Positions 49,300 to 60,501 of a DNA stretch of 64,000 nucleotides are shown piece after piece (position 1 is the first letter of the stretch; each line of letters starts with the position of its first letter). This stretch comes from Calliopsis andreniformis (taxonomy: Eukaryota > Arthropoda > Insecta > Hymenoptera > Andrenidae), in contig NW_027480480.1 of assembly GCF_051401765.1 (NCBI RefSeq), positions 1,612,001-1,676,000 of the forward strand, in the 5' to 3' direction. The notes beneath the pieces were generated by a model, which was given only the letters and a program-made list of their open reading frames with translations, did not search any database and was not told the origin of the DNA. The position numbers were made by a program, and so were the translations under genes.

Positions 49300-50255
49300 A
49301 CTGAGTGTTGAGGGTTGAGTGATGAGAATTGATGTTTGTGGATAGTGGTTTGAAGATTGCAGATCGAGTATTGACTGTTGAAAGCTGTGAATTGAGGATA
49401 TTCTACTGAGGATTGAGGATTGACTACTGATTGCTGAGGACTGAGGGCTGAAGATTGAGGACTCAGGATTGAGGATTCAGAATTGAGGTTTGTGGATTGA
49501 AGATTGAGGATTGGGGATTGAGGATTGACGATTGAGTATTGAGTATTGAGGATTGAGAATTGAAGATTGATTATTGAAGATTGAGTATTGAGGATTGAAG
49601 ATTGAGTATTGAGGATTGAGGATTGAGGATTGAGGATTGAGGATGAGGGCTGAGGGTTGGGGGTAGGGGTTTGAGGATTGAAGATTGAGGATTGGGGATT
49701 GAGGATTGACGATTGAGTATTGAGTATTGAGGATTGAGAATTGAAGATTGATTATTGAAGATTGAGTATTGAGGATTGAAGATTGAGTATTGAGGATTGA
49801 GGATTGAGGATTGAGGATTGAGGATGAGGGCTGAGGGTTGGGGGTAGGGGTTTGAGGACTGAGGACTGAGGATTGAGGGTTGAGAACTGAGGACTGAGGA
49901 TTGAGGATTGAAGATTGAGGATTGAGGATTGAGGATGAGTGCTGAGGGTTGAGGATTGAGGTTTGTGGACTAAGGAATTAGGATTGAGGATTGAGAGTTG
50001 AGGATTGAGGATTGAGGATTGAAGATTGAGGATTGGGTGTTGAGGATTGAAGAATGAGGATTGAGGAATGAGGATTGAGGATTGAGGATTTAGGATTCAA
50101 GATTGAGTATTGAGGATTGAAGCCTGGCGATTGAGGATTGAGGATTGAGGATTGACGATTGAGGATGGAGGATTGAAGATTGAGTATTGAGGATTGAAGA
50201 TTGAGGATCGAGGATTGAGGATTGAGGATTGAGTATTGAAGATTGAGGATTGGGG
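49300..50255 (+). repeat. E' core followed by junction and 181-bp tandem duplication
   Basis: Core E' is at 49300-49502. Similarity to 15,362 onward ends at 49,496 (counterpart 15,558), where the sequence enters a block like the one preceding core A at 19,571. A 181-bp unit is present twice just after the junction. Confidence 0.88.
49499..49860 (+). repeat. 181-bp tandem duplication
   Basis: Two direct copies (49499-49679 and 49680-49860) of a unit that begins gaagattgaggattgggg and ends with the strong G-quadruplex motif and its gtttgagga flank. Comparable spacers (for example 19,000-19,170) have one copy. It follows immediately on the junction at 49,496. Confidence 0.9.
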
Positions 50256-53200
50256 ACTGAGTGTTGAGTGTTGAATGATGAGAATTGATGTCTGTGAATA
50301 AAGATTTGAAAATTGCAGATTGAGTATTGAGTATTGAAAACAGTGAATTGATGATATTCTATTGAGGATTGATAATTCACAACTGATTGTTGAGGACTGA
50401 GGTCTGATGATTGAGGATTCAGGATTGAGGATACAGGTTTGAGGTTCGAGGACTGAGGATTGAGGGTTGAGGATTGAGGTTTGAGGATTGAGGATTGAGG
50501 ATTGAGGATTGAAGATTGAGAATTGGGTATTGCCGATTGAACATTGAGGATTGAGGATTGAGGATTGAGGATTGTAGATTGAGTATTGAGGAATGAAGAT
50601 TGAGGACTGAGGATTGAGGATTGAGGATTGAGGATTGAAGATTGAGGATTGGGTATTGAGGATTGATGATTGAGGATAGAGTATTGAGGACTGAGAATTG
50701 AGGATTGAGGATTGAAGATTGAGGATTAAGGATTGAAGATTGAGTATTGATGATTGAAGATTGAGGATTGAGGATTGAGTGTTGACGATTGAGGACGAGG
50801 GCTGACGATTGAGGATTGAGGTTTGAGGATTGAGGATTGTGGATTGAGGACTGAGGATTGAGGATTGAGGATTTAGTATTGAGGATTGAAGATTGAGTAT
50901 TGAGGATTGAAAATTGAGGATTGAGGATTGAGGATTGAAGATTGAAGATTGAGGTTTGGGGACTGAGTGTTGAGGGTTGAGTGATGAGAATTGATGATTG
51001 TGGATAGAGATTTGAAGATTTCAGGTTGATTATTGAGTATTGAAACCAGTGAATTGAGGATATTCTATTGAGGATTGAGGATTGACAACTGATTGTTGAG
51101 GACTGAGGTCTGAAGACTGAGGATTCAGGTTTGAGGATTCAGGATTGAGGTTTGAGGACTGAGGATTGAGGATTGAGGATTGAGGATTGAGGATTGAAGA
51201 TTGAGTATTCAGGATTGGAGATTGGCGATTGAGGATTGAAGACCGAGTATTGAGGATTGAGGATTGAAGATTGAGTATTGATGATTGAAGATTGAGGATT
51301 GAGGATTGAGGGTTGAGGTTTGAGGACGAGGACTGACGGTTGAGGATTGAGGTTTAAGGATTGAGGATCGAGGATTGAGGGCTGAAGGTTGAATATTGAT
51401 GATTGAAGATTGAGGATTCAGTATTGATGGTTGTGGATTGAGGACGAGGTCTGAGGGTTGAGTATTGTTGTTTGAGGTCTGAGGATTGAGGATTGAGGAT
51501 TGAGGATTGAGAATTGAGGATTGAGGATTGAGGATTGAAGATTGAGTATTGGGTATTGAGGAATGAAGAATGAGGATTGAGGATTGAGTATTGAGGATCG
51601 AGGATTGAAGACTGAGTATTGAGGATTGAAGATTGAGGATTGAGTATCGAGGATTGAGGATTGCGGACTGAGGATTGAGGATTGCAGATTCAGTATTGAG
51701 GATTGAAGATTGAGGATTGAGGATTGAGGATTGAGGTTTGAGGATTGAAGATTGAGGATTGGGGATTGAGGATTGACGATTGAGTATTGAGTATTGAGGA
51801 TTGAGAATTGAGGATTGATTATTGAAGATTGAGTATTGAGGATTGAAGATTGAGTATTGAGGATTGAGGATTGAGGATTGAGGATTGAGGATTGAGGATG
51901 AGGGCTGAGGGTTGGGGGTAGGGGTTTGAGGACTGAGGCCTGAGGATTGAGGGTTGAGAACTGAGGACTGAGGATTGAGGATTGAAGATTGAGGATTGAG
52001 GATTGAGGATGAGTGCTGAGGGTTGAGGATTGAGGTTTGTCGACTAAGGAATGAGGATTGAGGATTGAGGATTGAGGATTGAGGATGAGTGCTGAGGGTT
52101 GAGGATTGAGGTTTGTGGACTAAGGAATGAGGATTGAGGATTGAGAGTTGAGGATTGAGGATTGAGGATTGAAGATTTAGGATTGGGTGTTGAGGATTGA
52201 AGAATGAGGATTGAGGAATGAGGATTGAGTATTGAGGATTTAGGATTCAAGATTGAGTATTGAGGATTGAAGCCTGGCGATTGAGGATTGAGGATTGAGG
52301 ATTGACGATTGAGGATGGAGGATTGAAGATTGAGTATTGAGGATTGAAGATTGAGGATCGAGGATTGAGGATTGAGGATTGAGTATTGAAGATTGAGGAT
52401 TGGGTATTGAGGATTGACGATTGAGGATTGAGTATTGAGGACTGAGAATTGAGGATTGAGGATTGAAGATTGAGTATTGAGGATTGAAAATTGAGGATTG
52501 AGGATTGAGGATTGAAGATTGAAGATTGAGGTTTGGGGACTGAGTGTTGAGGGTTGAGTGATGAGAATTGATGATTGTGGATAGAGATTTGAAGATTTCA
52601 GGATGAGTATTGAGTATTGAAACCTGTGAATTGATGATATTCTGTTGAGGATTGAGGATTGATAACTGATTGTAGAGGACTGAGGGCTGAAGATTGAGGA
52701 TTCATGATTGAGGATTCAGGATTGAGGTTTGAGGACTGAGGATTGAAGATTGAGGATTGAGGACTGAGTATTGAGGATTGAGGATTGAGTATTGAGGGTG
52801 GAAGACTGAGGATTGGGTATTGAGGGTTGACCGTTGAGGATTGAGGGTTGAGGATTGAGGATTGAGGATTGAAGATTGAAGATTGAACATTAATGATTGA
52901 AGATTGAGGATTGAGGATTGAGGGTTGTGGATTGAGGACGAGGACTGTGGGTTGAGTATTGATGATTGAGGTCTGAGGATTGAGGATTGAGGATTGAGGA
53001 TTGATGATTGAAGATTGGGGATTGAGGATTGACGATTGAGGATTGGGTATTAAGGAGTGAGAATTGAGGATTGAAGATTGAAGATTGAGTGCTGAGGATT
53101 GAAGATTGAGGGTTGAGGATTGATAATTGAGGATTGAGGATGAGGTCCGAGGGTTGAGGATTGAGGTTTGAGGGCTGAGGACTGAGTATTGAGGATTGAG

Positions 53201-54780
53201 GATTGAGGACTGAAGATTGAGTATTGAGGATTGATGCCTGACGATTTAGGATTGAGGATTGAGGATTGTGGATTGGAGATGGAGGATTGAAGATGGAGTA
53301 TTGAGGATTGAAGATTGAGGATTGAGGATTGAGGATTGAGGATTGAGTGTTGAATATTGAGGAATGGGGACTGAGTGTTGAGGGTTGAATTATGAGAATT
53401 GATGTTTGTGGATAGAGATTTGAAGATTGCAGATTGAGTATTGAGTATTGAAAACTGTGAATTTATTATATTCTATTGAGGATTGAGAATTGACAACTGA
53501 TTGTTGAGAACTGAGTTCTGAAGGTTGAGGATTCAGGATTGAGGATTCAGGTTTGAGTTTTGAGGACTGAGGATTGAGGATTGAGGCTTGAGGTTTGAGG
53601 ATTGAGAATTCAGGATTGAGGATTGAGGATGAGGGCTGAGGGTCGATGATTGAGGTTTGAGGTCTGATGGACTGAGGATTGAGGATTGAGTATTGAGGTT
53701 TGAGGATTGAAGATTGAGGATTGGGTATTGAGGATTATAGAATGAGGTTTGAGGATTGATGATTGAGGATTGAGGATTGAGGATTGAGAATTGAGGATTG
53801 AGGATTGAGGATTGAAGATTGAGGATTGTGTATTGAGGATTGTAGAATGAGGATTGAGGATTGACGATTGAGGATTGAGAATTGAGGATTGAGGATTGAA
53901 GATTGAGTATTGATAATTGAAAATTGAGGGTTGAGGATTGAGGATTGAGGATTGATGATTGTGGATTGAGTAAAGAGGATTGAAGATTGAGGATTGAGGA
54001 TTGAGGATTGAGGACTGAGGACTGAGGATTGAGGATGAGGTCCGAGGGTTGAGGATTGAGGTTTGTGGGATGAGGACTGAGAATTGAGGATTGAGGATTG
54101 AGGATTGAAGATTGAGTATTGAGGATTGATGCCTGACGAAGGAGGATTGAGGACTGAGGATTGTGGATTGAGGATGGAGGATTGAAGATTGAGTATTGAG
54201 GATTGAAGATTGAGGATTGAGGATTGAGGGTTGAGGTTTGAGGACGAGGACTGACGGTTGAAGATTGAGGTTTGAGGATTGAGGATTGAGGAATGAAGAA
54301 TGAGGATTGAGGATTGAGTATTGAGGATCGAGGATTGAAGACTGAGTATTGAGGATTGAAGATTGAGGATTGAGTATCGAGGATTGAGGATTGCGGACTG
54401 ACGATTGAGGATTGCAGATTCAGTATTGAGTATTGAAGATTGAGGATTGAGGATTGAGGATGAGTGCTGAGGGTTGAGGATTGAGGTTTGTGGACTAAGG
54501 AATTAGGATTGAGGATTGAGAGTTGAGGATTGAGGATTGAGGATTGAAGATTGAGGATTGGGTGTTGAGGATTGAAGAATGAGGATTGAGGAATGAGGAT
54601 TGAGGATTGAGGATTTAGGATTCAAGATTGAGTATTGAGGATTGAAGCCTGGCGATTGAGGATTGAGGATTGAGGATTGACGATTGAGGATGGAGGATTG
54701 AAGATTGAGTATTGAGGATTGAAGATTGAGGATCGAGGATTGAGGATTGAGGATTGAGTATTGAAGATTGAGGATTGGGG
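50256..54780 (+). repeat. A-B-C-D unit with A' deleted (4,525 bp)
   Basis: Cores start at 50256 (A), 50962 (B), 52539 (C) and 53370 (D). The A' core expected near 52,406 is missing. The sequence runs from the bases just before A' directly into the A'-to-C spacer, consistent with a 630-bp (90-heptamer) deletion relative to 19,571-24,864. The other four cores are intact at 203 bp. Confidence 0.9.
52384..52403 (+). other. Deletion junction removing an A' core
   Basis: The 20 bases attgaagattgaggattggg occur just before the A' core and again 630 bp downstream in the intact relative (GGG-adjacent heptamers at 21,701 and 22,331). Here only one copy remains, flanked by the left context of the first and the right context of the second. 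The deleted length is exactly 90 heptamers. Confidence 0.88.
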
Positions 54781-57700
54781 ACTGAGTGTTGAGTGTTGAA
54801 TGATGAGAATTGATGTCTGTGAATAAAGATTTGAAAATTGCAGATTGAGTATTGAGTATTGAAAACAGTGAATTGATGATATTCTATTGAGGATTGATAA
54901 TTCACAACTGATTGTTGAGGACTGAGGTCTGATGATTGAGGATTCAGGATTGAGGATACAGGTTTGAGGTTCGAGGACTGAGGATTGAGGGTTGAGGATT
55001 GAGGTTTGAGGATTGAGGATTGAGGATTGAGGATTGAAGATTGAGAATTGGGTATTGCCGATTGAACATTGAGGATTGAGGATTGAGGATTGAGGATTGT
55101 AGATTGAGTATTGAGGAATGAAGATTGAGGACTGAGGATTGAGGATTGAGGATTGAGGATTGAAGATTGAGGATTGGGTATTGAGGATTGACGATTGAGG
55201 ATAGAGTATTGAGGACTGAGAATTGAGGATTGAGGATTGAAGATTGAGGATTAAGGATTGAAGATTGAGTATTGATGATTGAAGATTGAGGATTGAGGAT
55301 TGAGTGTTGACGATTGAGGACGAGGGCTGACGATTGAGGATTGAGGTTTGAGGATTGAGGATTGTGGATTGAGGACTGAGGATTGAGGATTGAGGATTTA
55401 GTATTGAGGATTGAAGATTGAGTATTGAGGATTGAAAATTGAGGATTGAGGATTGAGGATTGAAGATTGAAGATTGAGGTTTGGGGACTGAGTGTTGAGG
55501 GTTGAGTGATGAGAATTGATGATTGTGGATAGAGATTTGAAGATTTCAGGTTGATTATTGAGTATTGAAACCAGTGAATTGAGGATATTCTATTGAGGAT
55601 TGAGGATTGACAACTGATTGTTGAGGACTGAGGTCTGAAGACTGAGGATTCAGGTTTGAGGATTCAGGATTGAGGTTTGAGGACTGAGGATTGAGGATTG
55701 AGGATTGAGGATTGAGGATTGAAGATTGAGTATTCAGGATTGGAGATTGGCGATTGAGGATTGAAGACCGAGTATTGAGGATTGAGGATTGAAGATTGAG
55801 TATTGATGATTGAAGATTGAGGATTGAGGATTGAGGGTTGAGGTTTGAGGACGAGGACTGACGGTTGAGGATTGAGGTTTAAGGATTGAGGATCGAGGAT
55901 TGAGGGCTGAAGATTGAATATTGATGATTGAAGATTGAGGATTCAGTATTGATGGTTGTGGATTGAGGACGAGGTCTGAGGGTTGAGTATTGTTGTTTGA
56001 GGTCTGAGGATTGAGGATTGAGGATTGAGGATTGAGAATTGAGGATTGAGGATTGAGGATTGAAGATTGAGTATTGGGTATTGAGGAATGAAGAATGAGG
56101 ATTGAGGATTGAGTATTGAGGATCGAGGATTGAAGACTGAGTATTGAGGATTGAAGGTTGAGGATTGAGTATCGAGGATTGAGGATTGCGGACTGAGGAT
56201 TGAGGATTGCAGATTCAGTATTGAGGATTGAAGATTGAGGATTGAGGATTGAGGATTGAGGTTTGAGGATTGAAGATTGAGGATTGGGGATTGAGGATTG
56301 ACGATTGAGTATTGAGTATTGAGGATTGAGAATTGAGGATTGATTATTGAAGATTGAGTATTGAGGATTGAAGATTGAGTATTGAGGATTGAGGATTGAG
56401 GATTGAGGATTGAGGATGAGGGCTGAGGGTTGGGGGTAGGGGTTTGAGGACTGAGGCCTGAGGATTGAGGGTTGAGAACTGAGGACTGAGGATTGAGGAT
56501 TGAAGATTGAGGATTGAGGATTGAGGATGAGTGCTGAGGGTTGAGGATTGAGGTTTGTGGACTAAGGAATGAGGATTGAGGATTGAGGATTGAGGATTGA
56601 GGATGAGTGCTGAGGGTTGAGGATTGAGGTTTGTGGACTAAGGAATGAGGATTGAGGATTGAGAGTTGAGGATTGAGGATTGAGGATTGAAGATTTAGGA
56701 TTGGGTGTTGAGGATTGAAGAATGAGGATTGAGGAATGAGGATTGAGTATTGAGGATTTAGGATTCAAGATTGAGTATTGAGGATTGAAGCCTGGCGATT
56801 GAGGATTGAGGATTGAGGATTGACGATTGAGGATGGAGGATTGAAGATTGAGTATTGAGGATTGAAGATTGAGGATCGAGGATTGAGGATTGAGGATTGA
56901 GTATTGAAGATTGAGGATTGGGGACTGAGTGTTGAGTGTTGAATGATGAGAATTGATGTCTGTGAATAAAGATTTGAAAATTGCAGATTGAGTATTGAGT
57001 ATTGAAAACAGTGAATTGATGATATTCTTTTGAGGATTGATAATTGACAACTGATTGTTGAGGACTGAGGTCTGAAGATTGAGGATTCAGGATTGAGGAT
57101 ACAGGTTTGAGGTTCGAGGACTGAGGATTGAGGGTTGAGGATTGAGGTTTGAGGATTGAGGATTGAGGATTGAGGACTGAGGATTGAGGATTGATGATTG
57201 AGGATTGAGGATTGAGAATTGAGGATTGAGGATTGAGGATTGAAGATTGAGGCCTGGGCATTGAGGATTGAAGAATGAGGATTGAGTATTGAGGATTGAA
57301 GATTGAGGATTGCAGATTGAGTATCGAGGATTGAAGATTGAGGGTTGAGGATTGAGGATTGAGGATTGAGCATTGAGGATTGAGGATTGAGGATTGAGGA
57401 TTGTAGATTGAGTATTGAGGAATGAAGATTGAGGACTGAGGATTGAGGATTGAGGATTGAGGATTGAAGATTGAGAATTGGGTATTGCGGATTGAACATT
57501 GAGGATTGAGGATTGAGGATTGAGGATTGAGGACTGAGGATTGAGGATTGATGATTGAGGATTGAGGATTGAGAATTGAGGATTGAGGATTGAGGATTGA
57601 AGATTGAGGCCTGGGCATTGAGGATTGAAGAATGAGGATTGAGTATTGAGGATTGAAGATTGAGGATTGCAGATTGAGTATCGAGGATTGAAGATTGAGG

Positions 57701-60501
57701 GTTGAGGATTGAGGATTGAGGATTGAGCATTGAGGATTGAGGATTGAGGATTGAGGATTGTAGATTGAGTATTGAGGAATGAAGATTGAGGACTGAGGAT
57801 TGAGGATTGAGGATTGAGGATTGAAGATTGAGGATTGGGTATTGAGGATTGACGATTGAGGATTGAGTATTGAGGACTGAGAATTGAGGATTGAGGATTG
57901 AAGATTGAGTATTGAGGATTGAAAATTGAGGATTGAGGATTGAGGATTGAAGATTGAAGATTGAGGTTTGGGGACTGAGTGTTGAGGGTTGAGTGATGAG
58001 AATTGATGATTGTGGATAGAGATTTGAAGATTTCAGGATGAGTATTGAGTATTGAAACCTGTGAATTGATCATATTCTGTTGAGGATTGAGGATTGATAA
58101 CTGATTGTAGAGGACTGAGGGCTGAAGATTGAGGATTCATGATTGAGGATTCAGGATTGAGGTTTGAGGACTGAGGATTGAAGATTGAGGATTGAGGACT
58201 GAGTATTGAGGATTGAGGATTGAGTATTGAGGGTGGAAGACTGAGGATTGGGTATTGAGGGTTGAACGTTGAGGATTGAGGGTTGAGGATTGAGGATTGA
58301 GGATTGAAGATTGAAGATTGAACATTAATGATTGAAGATTGAGGATTGAGGATTGAGGGTTGTGGATTGAGGACGAGGACTGTGGGTTGAGTATTGATGT
58401 TTGAGGTCTGAGGATTGAGGATTGAGGATTGAGGATTGATGATTGAAGATTGGGGATTGAGGATTGACGATTGAGGATTGGGTATTAAGGAGTGAGAATT
58501 GAGGATTGAAGATTGAAGATTGAGTGCTGAGGATTGAAGATTGAGGGTTGAGGATTGATAATTGAGGATTGAGGATGAGGTCCGAGGGTTGAGGATTGAG
58601 GTTTGAGGGCTGAGGACTGAGTATTGAGGATTGAGGATTGAGGACTGAAGATTGAGTATTGAGGATTGATGCCTGACGATTTAGGATTGAGGATTGAGGA
58701 TTGTGGATTGAAGATGGAGGATTGAAGATGGAGTATTGAGGATTGAAGATTGTGGATTGAGGATTGAGGATTGAGGATTGAGTGTTGAATATTGAGGAAT
58801 GGGGACTGAGTGTTGAGGGTTGAATTATGAGAATTGATGTTTGTGGATAGAGATTTGAAGATTGCAGATTGAGTATTGAGTATTGAAAACTGTGAATTTA
58901 TTATATTCTATTGAGGATTGAGAATTGACAACTGATTGTTGAGAACTGAGTTCTGAAGGTTGAGGATTCAGGATTGAGGATTCAGGTTTGAGTTTTGAGG
59001 ACTGAGGATTGAGGATTGAGGCTTGAGGTTTGAGGATTGAGAATTCAGGATTGAGGATTGAGGATGAGGGCTGAGGGTCGATGATTGAGGTTTGAGGTCT
59101 GATGGACTGAGGATTGAGGATTGAGTATTGAGGTTTGAGGATTGAAGATTGAGGATTGGGTATTGAGGATTATAGAATGAGGTTTGAGGATTGATGATTG
59201 AGGATTGAGGATTGAGGATTGAGAATTGAGGATTGAGGATTGAGGATTGAAGATTGAGGATTGTGTATTGAGGTTTGTAGAATGAGGATTGAGGATTGAC
59301 GATTGAGGATTGAGAATTGAGGATTGAGGATTGAAGATTGAGTATTGATAATTGAAAATTGAGGGTTGAGGATTGAGGATTGAGGATTGATGATTGTGGA
59401 TTGAGTAAAGAGGATTGAAGATTGAGGATTGAGGATTGAGGATTGAGGACTGAGGACTGAGGATTGAGGATGAGGTCCGAGGGTTGAGGATTGAGGTTTG
59501 TGGGATGAGGACTGAGAATTGAGGATTGAGGATTGAGGATTGAAGATTGAGTATTGAGGATTGATGCCTGACGAAGGAGGATTGAGGACTGAGGATTGTG
59601 GATTGAGGATGGAGGATTGAAGATTGAGTATTGAGGATTGAAGATTGAGGATTGAGGATTGAGGGTTGAGGTTTGAGGACGAGGACTGACGGTTGAAGAT
59701 TGAGGTTTGAGGATTGAGGATTGAGGACTGAGGACTGAGGATTGAGGATAGAGCATTGAGCGTTGAGGATTGAAGATTGAGTATTGAGGATTGAAGATTG
59801 AGGATTGAGTATCGAGGATTGAGGATTGCGGACTGAGGATTGAGGATTGCAGATTCAGTATTGAGGATTGAAGATTGAGGATTGAGGATTGAGGATTGAG
59901 GATTGAGGATTGAGGTTTGAGGATTGAAGATTGAGGATTGGGGATTGAGGATTGACGATTGAGTATTGAGTATTGAGGATTGAGAATTGAAGATTGATTA
60001 TTGAAGATTGAGTATTGAGGATTGAAGATTGAGTATTGAGGATTGAGGATTGAGGATTGAGGATTGAGGATGAGGGCTGAGGGTTGGGGGTAGGGGTTTG
60101 AGGACTGAGGACTGAGGATTGAGGGTTGAGAACTGAGGACTGAGGATTGAGGATTGAAGATTGAGGATTGAGGATTGAGGATGAGTGCTGAGGGTTGAGG
60201 ATTGAGGTTTGTGGACTAAGGAATGAGGATTGAGGATTGAGAGTTGAGGATTGAGGATTGAGGATTGAAGATTGAGGATTGGGTGTTGAGGATTGAAGAA
60301 TGAGGATTGAGGAATGAGGATTGAGGATTGAGGATTTAGGATTCAAGATTGAGTATTGAGGATTGAAGCCTGGCGATTGAGGATTGAGGATTGAGGATTG
60401 ACGATTGAGGATGGAGGATTGAAGATTGAGTATTGAGGATTGAAGATTGAGGATCGAGGATTGAGGATTGAGGATTGAGTATTGAAGATTGAGGATTGGG
60501 G
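54781..60501 (+). repeat. A-B-A'-C-D higher-order unit, copy 5 (5,721 bp)
   Basis: Cores start at 54781, 55487, 56924, 57974 and 58805. It has the full-length B-to-A' spacer (1,437 bp) and the 357-bp-step duplication in A'-to-C (marker ggcctgggc at 57251 and 57608). Single-base private changes include tattctttt in the A' core. Confidence 0.9.
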
